Assembly: GCA_903867885.1 (NCBI GenBank)
Contig: CAIPTD010000161.1
Location: forward strand, 20,117-84,116
Length of the DNA: 64,000 nucleotides
Source: an uncultured Ferrovum sp.
Lineage (GTDB): Bacteria; Pseudomonadota; Gammaproteobacteria; Burkholderiales; Ferrovaceae
Direction of reading: 5' to 3'
Shown here: positions 19,126-29,906 of the stretch, one piece after another
How the letters are laid out: each line of letters opens with the position of its first letter
Numbering within the stretch: position 1 is the stretch's first letter
Notes under the pieces: model-generated
The model's database searches: none
What the model saw: the letters and a program-made list of their open reading frames with translations, nothing else
Told to the model about the DNA's origin: nothing
Made by a program: the position numbers and the translations under genes

Positions 19126-19591
19126 GCTGATGCGCTGTCACGAACTTTAATAATCCTGCGCTACAGTCTTCCACCAAATCGAGAACATGCTCAAACCCTC
19201 CAATATCCCCAAAGAAGGGATCTGGAACAACCTGAATCGATGCATCACTAGAAAACTCTGCAAACCGACGCACTTTACTTTGATGTTGAGGGGGGGATTG
19301 ACTTTGAGTAAGTGAAAGATTGTCCCAATCCATGACGAGAATCAGATCAAATTTTTCAAAGTCGCTGTCCTGAATCTGCCTCGCGCGAATAGGAGTGAGA
19401 TCATAGCCGCGCCTAGCTGCAACTTGAATGGCTCTGGGATCTGGGGCTTGATCTGGGTGGTAATTGTGCGTTCCAGCTGAATCCACTTTCACCCGATCTT
19501 GTAATCCTGAATCCATGACATGTTGACGAAAAACACCTTCTGCGGTGGGGCTGCGGCAAATGTTGCCCATGCATACAAATAAAACTTTCAT
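19100..19591 (-). CDS. low molecular weight protein-tyrosine phosphatase
   Basis: VLFVCMGNICRSPTAEGVF and ...VVPDPFFGDIGGFEHVLDLVEDC. Confidence 0.95.
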   Translation of the reverse strand: MKVLFVCMGNICRSPTAEGVFRQHVMDSGLQDRVKVDSAGTHNYHPDQAPDPRAIQVAARRGYDLTPIRARQIQDSDFEKFDLILVMDWDNLSLTQSQSPPQHQSKVRRFAEFSSDASIQVVPDPFFGDIGGFEHVLDLVEDCSAGLLKFVTAHQHEYTSIQR

Positions 19592-19653
19592 GAAAGAACT
19601 CGGATTGTATTAATAAAAAATAGAACTTTTAAACTAGATTACAGGGTATGACA

Positions 19654-20433
19654 TCATTGCAGGGAGGACAGTTCTGTCTCGCTAAACCCAGCCAGGCGAC
19701 GCGCTTCGATATTGAATGGCCCTTGTAGTTTAGGGGCTCCATATTGCAATGCCAATTCAGAATATGTTTGTTCGGGATCCAAGCCACGTTGAGCGCATAG
19801 CCATCGGAACCAATAATTGCCTGCAGCAACATGACCAATTTCATCACGTAGAATGATGTCGAGTATTTTGCCAACAGCATGATCACCGGCACCAATCAGT
19901 CGTTTTTTGACGGCAGGGGTGGCATCGAGACCTCGCGCCTCGAGCGTTCTAGGAACAAGGCTAATCCGAGCCAATACATCGCCTTTGGTTTTTTCAGTCA
20001 TTTCCCAAAGCGCATTGTGTGCTGGGAAATCCCCATAATCAAAACCTAAGGTCACAAGATGATCGCGCAGTAGCGTGAAATGCAATGCTTCTTCGCTGGC
20101 AATACGAATCCAATCTTGATAGAACTTGTCTGGCATCCCTGAAAACCTCCAAGTGATATCCATTGCAAGATCAATGGCATTGAATTCAATATGAGCGATA
20201 GAGTGAATCATGGCAGCCCGTCCCTCAAGCGTGGCGAGCGAGCGTTTAGGGATATCACTGTGTGGGACTAGAGTAGGCTTAGCTGGCCGTCCCGGCAGGC
20301 ACGCGGGCTCGGCGAGTACCTCTTCCGCACCAATTGGGAATGGTGTGGATTGTAATGTCGTGGCTAGGTGCGCCTTTAATAGTGGATCGGCTTCTTTCAC
20401 GACCTCTAGGGCGCGCTGGCGAGCAGTATTCAT
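19654..20433 (-). CDS. DUF455 ferritin-like domain protein
   Basis: MIHSIAHIEFNAIDLAMDITWRF...DWIRIASEEALHFTLLRDHL...ILRDEIGHVAAGNYWFRWLC. Confidence 0.88.
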   Translation of the reverse strand: MNTARQRALEVVKEADPLLKAHLATTLQSTPFPIGAEEVLAEPACLPGRPAKPTLVPHSDIPKRSLATLEGRAAMIHSIAHIEFNAIDLAMDITWRFSGMPDKFYQDWIRIASEEALHFTLLRDHLVTLGFDYGDFPAHNALWEMTEKTKGDVLARISLVPRTLEARGLDATPAVKKRLIGAGDHAVGKILDIILRDEIGHVAAGNYWFRWLCAQRGLDPEQTYSELALQYGAPKLQGPFNIEARRLAGFSETELSSLQ

Positions 20434-20592
20434 CTGGGTTTTAAATTTAAGATAATGGAGGTCGCTGATGCAGTTTCAGTATTTTTCTTGCGTAAGTATA
20501 GGCCTGTCGTAGACTGCTTATATGCTGGCTCAAAATATCCACGCGGGCCAGGCTGAAAATCATCAAGCCGTAATTCAACTCGCCGAGGTTTT

Positions 20593-20988
20593 ATGTTAAC
20601 GATTCCAATTGCATCTTTACTCATCATGGCGGTGATGCCTCTCGTGGGGGCTGCTGCAGCGAAATGGGGGTTTGAGTCTTACGATAACCATAACCCCCGT
20701 GCTTGGCTTGCGCAGCAAACGGGCTTTAGAGCCCGCGCAAACGCCGCTCAAGCCAATAGTCTTGAAGCGTTTCCTTTTTTTGCAATCGGAGTCTTGCTGG
20801 CCATTTGGACGCATGTGGATCCCGTATGGCTGGATAGGATCTGTGTGGCCTTTGTGGTGTTCAGAGGGATCTATATGTGGGCCTACCTCACGGATCGGGC
20901 ATCGCTGCGTTCCACCGTATGGGCACTGGCTTACCTGTGCTGTATCAGCTTGTTTGTCACCTCAATGGGAGTTTCCTTACCGCTTTAA
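20593..20988 (+). CDS. MAPEG family membrane protein
   Basis: FRARANAAQANSLEAFPFFAIGVLLA...FVVFRGIYMWAYLTD. Confidence 0.85.
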   Translation: MLTIPIASLLIMAVMPLVGAAAAKWGFESYDNHNPRAWLAQQTGFRARANAAQANSLEAFPFFAIGVLLAIWTHVDPVWLDRICVAFVVFRGIYMWAYLTDRASLRSTVWALAYLCCISLFVTSMGVSLPL

Positions 20989-21231
20989 GATATGGCACGT
21001 GGATTGCTTAGAGTTAAACATCTCTATGCAATCCCGATAAGGTCTTTGTGCCATGTCATACCTTTTAGAGCAGGGAATTCGCAGTCTTTCATCCTTCTTC
21101 ACCCTAGGATATCGATTCGGTATCCACACCGCCTCTTCAACCAAAATGGTGCGGCGCACCTATCTCCGCTTCTTTGTGGAGCACTCGAATCGGTTCACAC
21201 CGGTTCTTGTGACATCACAGGGAGGGCTGAG

Positions 21232-21891
21232 ATGGTGAAGCGTACAACCCTTACGATCAGCAGCAAAAACTATTCATCTTGGTCTTTGCGTGGTTGGTTG
21301 ATGTTGAAGTTTTCAGGAATTCCCTTCGAAGAACTTCAAGTCGAAGCTTCAAATGTCGATAACCGGGCGGAATTATTACTGCTCTCCTCGTCCATCCTGG
21401 TCCCGCGCCTGGAACATGAGGGGTGCACTGTTTGGGATACCCTCGCCATTGGCGAGTATCTCAACGAGGTAGCCCCTCAAGCCAAATTGTTACCGGCTGA
21501 TCCCAAGCAGCGCGCTCATTGCCGCTCGATCTGTGGGGAAATGCATTCAGGTTTTGCTTCCTTACGTGCTTCATTGCCGATGAATCTGAAGGCGCATTTT
21601 GATTCCTTCAAAATTTGGTCTAAAGCCCAAATGGACATTGATCGCATTACGCTCATTTGGCGTGATTGCCTTCAAACCTACGGAGGTCCCTACTTGTTTG
21701 GTCAGGCTCCAACATTGGCGGATGCCATGTTTGCGCCTGTGGTCACGCGCTTCCTAACCTACAGCGTGGCGCTGGACGAGCCTTGCCAACACTATTGCAC
21801 AACCATAATGGCGATTCCCGAAATGCAGGAATGGCTAGAAGCTGCCCTTGGAGAGCCCGACGACATTGAAGAACTTGACGTGGAGTTTTAA
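21232..21891 (+). CDS. glutathione S-transferase family protein
   Basis: LTISSKNYSSWSLRGWLMLKFSGIPFEE...VWDTLAIGEYLNEVAP; start at 21232, upstream ORF extension looks noncoding. Confidence 0.88.
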   Translation: MVKRTTLTISSKNYSSWSLRGWLMLKFSGIPFEELQVEASNVDNRAELLLLSSSILVPRLEHEGCTVWDTLAIGEYLNEVAPQAKLLPADPKQRAHCRSICGEMHSGFASLRASLPMNLKAHFDSFKIWSKAQMDIDRITLIWRDCLQTYGGPYLFGQAPTLADAMFAPVVTRFLTYSVALDEPCQHYCTTIMAIPEMQEWLEAALGEPDDIEELDVEF

Positions 21892-21893
21892 GC

Positions 21894-22307
21894 ATGGACA
21901 CTTTTTTTTCGCATGTAAAACCTGAAGACACACAGTACCTCCCGGGGGGGCTCAGAGACTTTTTTCTGTATCGCGATTTGGGGGTAGCAAAAGCCACGCA
22001 AGGTAAAGTCATTGCGCATTTGGTTAAAGCGCAGAACCCGCCGGATGGGGGAACAGGGTGGCATTATCACGTTGCTGAATTTCAAATCGTGATCATGATG
22101 AAGGGTTGGGCGCGATTTATGTATGAGGACAAAGTGACCCTGGTTTCAGAGGGAGATTGTGTTCATCAGCGGCCCGGAATTGTGCATTACTTGTTCGATT
22201 ATTCCCCTGATATGGAGTATCTCGAAATTGTGGGGCCAGCTGATTTTGGAACCGTTCCCGCATTGGGGCCGGTAAAAGAGATTCCCCCACCTACTCCCTG
22301 GAAATAG
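21894..22307 (+). CDS. cupin-domain protein
   Basis: TGWHYHVAEFQIVIMMKGWARFMYEDKVTLVSEGDCVHQRPGIVHYLFDYS. Confidence 0.85.
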   Translation: MDTFFSHVKPEDTQYLPGGLRDFFLYRDLGVAKATQGKVIAHLVKAQNPPDGGTGWHYHVAEFQIVIMMKGWARFMYEDKVTLVSEGDCVHQRPGIVHYLFDYSPDMEYLEIVGPADFGTVPALGPVKEIPPPTPWK

Positions 22308-22312
22308 ACGTC

Positions 22313-23563
22313 ATGCAAGGTTTGCAGATGATGTATCAATCCTATCAAACCTACGAAAACCTCATTGACCCGGTGAGGTTTTTGGCGGGCTCTGCCGAAA
22401 AAGTCACCAAGCGCTGGTTGGGGAATTTGAACGTGAACCCGGTTCAGCGCTTAGCGGCTTATTATGAGCAGCTTGCGCTATTAGGCTTTACCCATGTTCG
22501 TCCCGATTTTGGGATTGAGACTGTCACGGATTCCTTTGGGCTGACGACAAGGATGACTGAAGAGGTGGTGTTCTCTACCCCCTTTTGTCAGTTATTGCAC
22601 TTCAAGAAAGAATATGACGCGGATCAGAAAAACGTCATTGATCATCCTAAAGTATTGTTGGTGGCCCCCATGTCGGGTCACTTTGCCACTTTGTTATCCG
22701 GTACGGTCAAGACGCTCTTGCGGGACCATGATGTGTACATCACAGACTGGCAAAACATTCGTGATATCTCTCCTGAAAGCGGGGTATTTGATTTTGATGC
22801 TTATGTTGAGCACGTTCTGTTATCGATCGAAGCCATAGGGGAAGGGGTGCACTTGATTGGGGTCTGTCAACCCACAGTGGCCTGTCTGATTGCAACAGCG
22901 GTGCTCTCTGAAGATAAAAGTCCCTTGGCGCCCCGCTCATTGACGTTGATGGCAGGTCCTATTGATGTCCGAATCAACCCCACCAAAGTAAATGAACTGG
23001 CCAATCAAAAGCCTATTGAATGGTTCAAGGAAAAATTGATTGGAATCGTTCCGGCCCAATTTCCTGGGGCGGGGCGTTCGGTTTATCCCGGGTTCATTCA
23101 ACTGACGGCATTTATGAGTATGAACGCCGAACGGCACATGGAATCTTTTCAGAAACTCTATGAATATCGCGTTGCCGGTGAGGAAGAAAAGGCGGATGCC
23201 ATTCACAATTTCTATGCCGAGTATTTCGCCATCATGGATCTCTCGGCGCCCTTTTATTTAGAAACAGTCGAGAAGATTTTTCAGAACTGCGAATTGGCAA
23301 CAGGGGTGCTGACCTACAAAGGGCGCTTAGTGAATCCCCGCGCCATTCGCAAAACATTTTTGCTCACCGTAGAAGGCGAGCGAGATGATATTTGTGGACT
23401 AGGCCAAACCCTGGCTGCCCAGGATTTGTGCTCAGCACTTCCTGGCTATATGAAATCACACCATATGCAAGCAGGTGTAGGGCATTACGGTGTATTCAAT
23501 GGTTCACGCTGGGATGGACAGATTTACCCAGCGGTTCGGCATTTCATACAGTCCTCTCGTTAA
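22313..23563 (+). CDS. phaZ: intracellular polyhydroxyalkanoate depolymerase
   Basis: MYQSYQTYENLIDPVRFLAG..., LLVAPMSGHFATLLSGTVKTLL, YITDWQNIRDI, HMQAGVGHYGVFNG. Confidence 0.92.
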   Translation: MQGLQMMYQSYQTYENLIDPVRFLAGSAEKVTKRWLGNLNVNPVQRLAAYYEQLALLGFTHVRPDFGIETVTDSFGLTTRMTEEVVFSTPFCQLLHFKKEYDADQKNVIDHPKVLLVAPMSGHFATLLSGTVKTLLRDHDVYITDWQNIRDISPESGVFDFDAYVEHVLLSIEAIGEGVHLIGVCQPTVACLIATAVLSEDKSPLAPRSLTLMAGPIDVRINPTKVNELANQKPIEWFKEKLIGIVPAQFPGAGRSVYPGFIQLTAFMSMNAERHMESFQKLYEYRVAGEEEKADAIHNFYAEYFAIMDLSAPFYLETVEKIFQNCELATGVLTYKGRLVNPRAIRKTFLLTVEGERDDICGLGQTLAAQDLCSALPGYMKSHHMQAGVGHYGVFNGSRWDGQIYPAVRHFIQSSR

Positions 23564-23606
23564 AGGCGCACTGAACGCCTAGATTCTAAAAGCGGGATGG
23601 TTTCTT

Positions 23607-24581
23607 TTAGCTGGAACGCGAAATAGCAATATCAGCCAACCCTGCCAAGGCTTCGCGGTAGGGGCTGGCGGGTAAGCACGCGAGGCACGATAAAGCGGTA
23701 TCCACCTCGCGCTGGGCGCATTCGCGGGAGTAGGCAAGCGCCCCAGTGGATTCAATCGCATCAATGACGGCCGCGAGGTCGGTATGTGATCCATCAGGAT
23801 CGGTGATGATGGAACGGATCATCGCGGCTTGCTGCTCGGATCCAGTGCGCATGACATGAATTAAAGGAAGCGTGACTTTCCCTTCAGCGAGGTCATCTCC
23901 CAGGTTTTTGCCTGTTTCGGCAGTGTGTCCCGAGTAATCCAACACATCATCGATCACCTGAAAGGCTGTACCCAAGTGCGCGCCGTATCGGGCTAAGGCG
24001 TTTTCTTGATCAAGCGGGACTTGGGCCAAAATAGCGCCCAAACGGGTAGCTGCTTCAAATAAACGGGCCGTTTTATAGCGAATGACTTGCAGGTAGCGGG
24101 CTTCGTCGACTTCGGGGTCGCGACAATTCATGAGTTGAAGTACTTCACCTTCGGCAATAATGTTGGTCGCATCGGCCAGCACTTCCATGATGCGCATGGA
24201 GTTCAGCCCCACCATCATTTGGAAGGCGCGTGAATAAACAAAATCACCCACAAGCACGGCAGCAGAATTACCAAACATTTGGTTGGCTGTCTCACGCCCG
24301 CGTCGCATGTTAGAGGCATCAACCACATCGTCATGCAGAAGAGTTGCGGTGTGAATGAATTCAACCACTGCCGCTAAAATATGATGTTGGTGGCCTTGGT
24401 AGCCCGCAGCACGGGCGGTCAGAGCATGAAGGAGAGGCCTCAGTCTTTTGCCTCCTCCTCCTATAATGTATTCGGAAACCTGGTTGATCAGCACAATCTC
24501 AGAATGGAGTTGGGTGCGGATTACGGTATCGATGCCCGCCATATCGGGGGCTGCCAGTTGTTGTATGTCAGGAAGACGCAT
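23607..24581 (-). CDS. ispB: octaprenyl/polyprenyl diphosphate synthase
   Basis: GGGKRLRPLLHALTARA, LLHDDVVDASNMRRG, FQVIDDVLDYSG. Confidence 0.95.
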   Translation of the reverse strand: MRLPDIQQLAAPDMAGIDTVIRTQLHSEIVLINQVSEYIIGGGGKRLRPLLHALTARAAGYQGHQHHILAAVVEFIHTATLLHDDVVDASNMRRGRETANQMFGNSAAVLVGDFVYSRAFQMMVGLNSMRIMEVLADATNIIAEGEVLQLMNCRDPEVDEARYLQVIRYKTARLFEAATRLGAILAQVPLDQENALARYGAHLGTAFQVIDDVLDYSGHTAETGKNLGDDLAEGKVTLPLIHVMRTGSEQQAAMIRSIITDPDGSHTDLAAVIDAIESTGALAYSRECAQREVDTALSCLACLPASPYREALAGLADIAISRSS

Positions 24582-24748
24582 CGCTTGATTTTATACTTTT
24601 ATCGCCCTGGACCATAGCACAACCTTTAGTCGGGCTCATTGCCAAGCAGACGAGAGTTGAACCATTGCTTTCTTAGTCTTTTTAGGCTAAAGTTGCGGAT
24701 TACTCGAAACATTAACGCTCTTATTCAAGCAGAGCGGTGAGGTCAGCC

Positions 24749-25066
24749 ATGTACGCAGTGATTAAAACCGGCGGGAAGCAATATCGTGTTTCTTCCGGCG
24801 AGAAACTTAAGATTGAATTGCTCGGTGACGCCGAAGTGGGTAGCCAGATTGATCTGGACCAAGTTTTGGTTGTCGCTGATGGCGATAACGTAACCTTTGG
24901 TCGCCCAATGATTGTTGGCGCTAAAGTCGTTGCTACCGTTTTGAGCCACGGCCGCCACGACAAGGTGAAGATTTTTAAGATGCGCCGTCGTAAGCATTAT
25001 CAGAAGCATCAAGGCCATCGCCAGCACTACACGGAAGTCCGGATCGAAACGATTTCGGCCAACTAA
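24749..25066 (+). CDS. rplU: 50S ribosomal protein L21
   Basis: [25 protein letters not shown]. Confidence 0.98.
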   Translation: MYAVIKTGGKQYRVSSGEKLKIELLGDAEVGSQIDLDQVLVVADGDNVTFGRPMIVGAKVVATVLSHGRHDKVKIFKMRRRKHYQKHQGHRQHYTEVRIETISAN

Positions 25067-25094
25067 TTTCAACGTCCATTCGAGAATCTAAAAA

Positions 25095-25364
25095 ATGGCA
25101 CATAAAAAAGCAGGCGGAAGTTCACGTAACGGCCGCGACTCAGAAGCAAAACGACTGGGCGTAAAAGCCTACGGTGGGCAACTCATTTCTGCTGGAAGCA
25201 TCATCATCCGTCAGCGCGGAACCCGCGTGCATCCGGGAACTAACGTTGGGATTGGCAAAGATCACACCTTGTTTGCCAAAGTTGATGGCCATGTGGTGTT
25301 TTCCACCAAGGGTGCGTTAAAGCGCAAGACTGCATCCGTTCAGCCGGTCGCTGCTGAGGCTTAA
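25095..25364 (+). CDS. rpmA: 50S ribosomal protein L27
   Basis: [43 protein letters not shown]. Confidence 0.98.
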   Translation: MAHKKAGGSSRNGRDSEAKRLGVKAYGGQLISAGSIIIRQRGTRVHPGTNVGIGKDHTLFAKVDGHVVFSTKGALKRKTASVQPVAAEA

Positions 25365-26588
<1,224 letters not shown>

Positions 26589-26600
26589 GGGAGCCATCTA

Positions 26601-27740
26601 ATGCATTCACTTCTGCAAGGGGCAAAACGTGTCGTGATTAAAATTGGGAGTAGCTTACTCACCAATGAAGGCAGAGGGCTCGATCAGGCCGCGATTGCGC
26701 AATGGGCTGATCAGATTGCTGCACTGAAGCGAATGGGGATGGAGGTGGTATTGGTTTCGTCTGGTGCGATTGCAGAAGGCATGCAACGCTTAGGTTGGAC
26801 GCGAAGACCCCACGCTTTACATGATTTGCAGGCAGCAGCAGCGGTAGGTCAGATGGGTTTAGTACAAGTGTATGAGCGCTCTTTTCATGCTCATGGAATT
26901 CATACTGCGCAGATTCTCCTGACTCATGAGGACTTGGCCGATCGACGTCGTTATCTTAATGCGAGGTCTACACTACGCACACTTCTTGACATCGGTGTGG
27001 TCCCCATCATCAATGAAAACGATACGGTGGTTGTGGATGAGATTCGATTTGGGGATAACGATACCTTAGGCGCTTTGGTTACTAACTTAATTGAAGCAGA
27101 TTGCTTGGTTATTCTGACTGATCAAGCAGGCTTGTATACATCAGATCCTCGTAAGGATAGTCATGCCCGCCTGGTAGACCGCGCTGAGGCCGGCGCTCCT
27201 GAATTAGAAGTAATGGCTGGAGGGGCAGGCAGCGCAATAGGAACAGGTGGGATGGCTACTAAGGTTCTCGCTGCTAAACGTGCGGCGCGAAGTGGTGCGC
27301 ATACCGTTATTGTGTCTGGTCGTGAGCCCAAAGTATTAACTCGTTTGGCAGACGGCGAGACAATAGGAACCCATTTGCGCGCTGCACATAAACCCATGGC
27401 TGCACGCAAGCAATGGTTAGCTGATCACCTTCAGGTACGCGGCAAACTTTGGCTTGATCGGGGAGCGGTTGAAGCCTTAATCCAAGACGGAAAAAGTTTA
27501 TTGTCTATTGGGGTTGCGGCCATTGAAGGAGATTTTGAGCGCGGCGAACTGGTGTCATGCCTGGATCGTCAAGGTCACGAAATCGCGCGTGGACTGGTGA
27601 ATTATTCAGCAGAAGATAGCCGTAAAATTATGCATCTACCGACTTCTTCCATTGAAGAGGTATTGGGTTTTATCGATGAAGAAGAGCTCATTCATCGCGA
27701 TAATCTCGTTATCGTTACCTCTTCCCCTAGCGCACAGTAA
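26601..27740 (+). CDS. proB: glutamate 5-kinase
   Basis: [20 protein letters not shown]..., AA-kinase and PUA domains. Confidence 0.97.
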   Translation: MHSLLQGAKRVVIKIGSSLLTNEGRGLDQAAIAQWADQIAALKRMGMEVVLVSSGAIAEGMQRLGWTRRPHALHDLQAAAAVGQMGLVQVYERSFHAHGIHTAQILLTHEDLADRRRYLNARSTLRTLLDIGVVPIINENDTVVVDEIRFGDNDTLGALVTNLIEADCLVILTDQAGLYTSDPRKDSHARLVDRAEAGAPELEVMAGGAGSAIGTGGMATKVLAAKRAARSGAHTVIVSGREPKVLTRLADGETIGTHLRAAHKPMAARKQWLADHLQVRGKLWLDRGAVEALIQDGKSLLSIGVAAIEGDFERGELVSCLDRQGHEIARGLVNYSAEDSRKIMHLPTSSIEEVLGFIDEEELIHRDNLVIVTSSPSAQ

Positions 27741-27764
27741 ACAAAGCCTTAAGCTGGTTTGATT

Positions 27765-28763
27765 TTAGCTTTTAGTATGACGTATACCCAAACCACCGCT
27801 CGCACCAAAAACTGCCCCTATCGTGACTAATGCTGCCCCTAGGGCGGTTTCAATGGTGAGGGCCTCGCCCAAAAAAGGGACTGCTGCAATGGCTGAGATG
27901 GGCGGCACCAGTGCCAGCATCAATGAGGCCCGGGTAGGACCAATGCGTAAAGTTGCAAAAGCATAACAACTTGCAGCAATGACTCCTGCCACCACACCCT
28001 GATAACCTGCTTGTAGCATTATTTGAGCACTGGTTGCATCTGCAATCCCTTTAGGTAAAAAAAGCAAATAGATGGGCGCGAAGATCAACAAGGAAATCAT
28101 GTTGATATTGGCCGATGCGGCTAAAGGATTCACTTGCCAGCGGCGAACCAACTGACCATAAAACCCCCATGAGCAGGCGGCGAGAAAATAAAACAAATCA
28201 CCCAGCAAAGTGAGAGATACGTTTTCAGAGATCAGGCTATGTCGACCAATTAAGGCAATACCTGCCCCGGTAATGGCCAAAGCAATCCAAGCGCGATGTG
28301 TGGGTTTGAGACCAAACACCCACCAACCAATCATTGTGGTGGCAAGTGGAATGCCTCCATTAACCAAAACCCCGGCGTGGGCTGCAGGCGCTAAAGAAAA
28401 TCCCATGTATACCAATAATGCATAACCTAGCCCTGCACAACTTGCCAGTGCCACCCTCCGCCAAATCGTGAGACCAGGCATTCCCAGGCTTTTAAAAAAC
28501 ATCGGTGATAAAAGAATGGCGGCGACCAAAAACCTGAGGGCAGCAAGATCGTATGGGGTAAGCACACTTTTACCCCCAATGCGCGAGACAATATTGAAGC
28601 CGCTCCAACACAACACCACTACCCCCATAGCTGCAAACCCAATGCCTAAGCCTGGATTGAGCGTGTACGTTGCTGGGGGTGAGGGATCTGCCTGAAGGCT
28701 TTGGGCAGCAATCGATGTGCGCAAAGATTCAGCAGGCAGGAGAGAAGGAGCTTCTTCAGACAT
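27765..28763 (-). CDS. DMT/EamA family transporter
   Basis: About 10 TM with EamA repeat pattern. Confidence 0.88.
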   Translation of the reverse strand: MSEEAPSLLPAESLRTSIAAQSLQADPSPPATYTLNPGLGIGFAAMGVVVLCWSGFNIVSRIGGKSVLTPYDLAALRFLVAAILLSPMFFKSLGMPGLTIWRRVALASCAGLGYALLVYMGFSLAPAAHAGVLVNGGIPLATTMIGWWVFGLKPTHRAWIALAITGAGIALIGRHSLISENVSLTLLGDLFYFLAACSWGFYGQLVRRWQVNPLAASANINMISLLIFAPIYLLFLPKGIADATSAQIMLQAGYQGVVAGVIAASCYAFATLRIGPTRASLMLALVPPISAIAAVPFLGEALTIETALGAALVTIGAVFGASGGLGIRHTKS

Positions 28764-28820
28764 CGTCTCAGAGTATCATGACTTGGTCTTGTATCTAAAT
28801 GACGAGCTTAAGAAAGCCTT

Positions 28821-29075
28821 ATGATTTTGCGCCTTTTACTCATTGCGATTGCCTTTGTCATCTTGTTGCGCTTGTTGGGTTGGCGGCCACCTTTCGGAAG
28901 GGGGGCTTCAACCGATGCGAATCCAACATTAGGAGCCAGTTCCCCGCTAACAGGGGATCAAAAAGTGGACGCAGACCTGGTCATTTGCTCGTACTGCGGT
29001 TTATCTGTATCTCGTTCATCCGCCTATAGTCATGGTGGGCGATGGGCCTGCTGTATCGAACACCTTCAAACGTAA
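28821..29075 (+). CDS. small PP0621-like protein with Cys-rich C-terminus
   Basis: N-terminal TM, then ICSYCGLSVSRSSAYSHGGRWACCIEH; precedes ampD. Confidence 0.75.
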   Translation: MILRLLLIAIAFVILLRLLGWRPPFGRGASTDANPTLGASSPLTGDQKVDADLVICSYCGLSVSRSSAYSHGGRWACCIEHLQT

Positions 29076-29085
29076 TCTTAATTCC

Positions 29086-29643
29086 ATGTCTTTTTTTATC
29101 CGTTCAGATGGTTGGGCGCGCGAGGCCAGGAAAATTGCGTCTCCTAATTTTGATTCACGTCCTGCTTGGCTAGCGATTGATCTGCTGGTCATTCATTGCA
29201 TCAGTTTGCCGCGCGGCCAGTATGGAGGTTCTTCAGTTGCTGATCTGTTTACCAATCAGCTTGATTTGGCCAGCCATCCTTCTTTTGGTGATCTTAATGG
29301 CGTTAAGGTCTCCAGCCATTTTCTCATTCGGCGTGACGGTGAACTCGTACAATTTGTTTCCTGTTTGAATCGAGCCTGGCATGCAGGGACATCTCACTGG
29401 CGGGGAAGGGCGCGGTGCAATGATTTTTCAATTGGGGTGGAACTAGAGGGGGTAGATGACGAACGGTTTACCTTGGAACAATATGCGGTATTAAAAGATC
29501 TTCAACGTGCTTTGCAGGCCCGGTATCCCCTTCGTGCGATAGCGGGTCATAGTGACATTGCGCCGGGCCGAAAAACTGATCCAGGGCTATATTTTGATTG
29601 GGGCCTTGCAGATCAAGGTCTGCCGCGAGATGCTTCCTCTTAG
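29086..29643 (+). CDS. ampD: 1,6-anhydro-N-acetylmuramyl-L-alanine amidase
   Basis: VIHCISLPRGQYG..., VSSHFLIRRDGELVQFVSCLNRAWHAGTSHWRGRARCNDFSIGVELEG, GHSDIAPGRKTDPG. Confidence 0.93.
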   Translation: MSFFIRSDGWAREARKIASPNFDSRPAWLAIDLLVIHCISLPRGQYGGSSVADLFTNQLDLASHPSFGDLNGVKVSSHFLIRRDGELVQFVSCLNRAWHAGTSHWRGRARCNDFSIGVELEGVDDERFTLEQYAVLKDLQRALQARYPLRAIAGHSDIAPGRKTDPGLYFDWGLADQGLPRDASS

Positions 29644-29817
29644 GCCTTGCTGTGTAAGGATTGCTGCATTGCAACTTTTTGATTATATGTGACAAATTCG
29701 TGTCGAGCGCCTAAAACACCTGTTCCAAGACATTGATTTAACTTAAAAAAAATAATTCTATTCAAAGTGTTGCTATGCTGCGAGGCAATCCCTAGAATCT
29801 GTGGTTACGGTAATTGA

Positions 29818-29842
29818 AAACCACTACATATAGTGGTTTTTT
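29818..29842 (+). promoter_or_regulatory. palindrome upstream of nrdA: NrdR-box-like and/or terminator/attenuator hairpin
   Basis: AACCACTA-CATA-TAGTGGTT followed by TTTT; resembles the NrdR box core CACTAnATATAGTG. Confidence 0.45.
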
Positions 29843-29906
29843 GTGCACAAGTTGTACACAGCCTATCCCCAACGTTAGAACACCTGCCTGCAGAGGAGCG
29901 CAACGC

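Noticed and set aside
20992-21231. 80-aa N-terminal extension of the GST ORF
   Set aside because: GST homology starts at 21232 (MVKRTTLTISSKNYSSW); the extension reads as noncoding DNA
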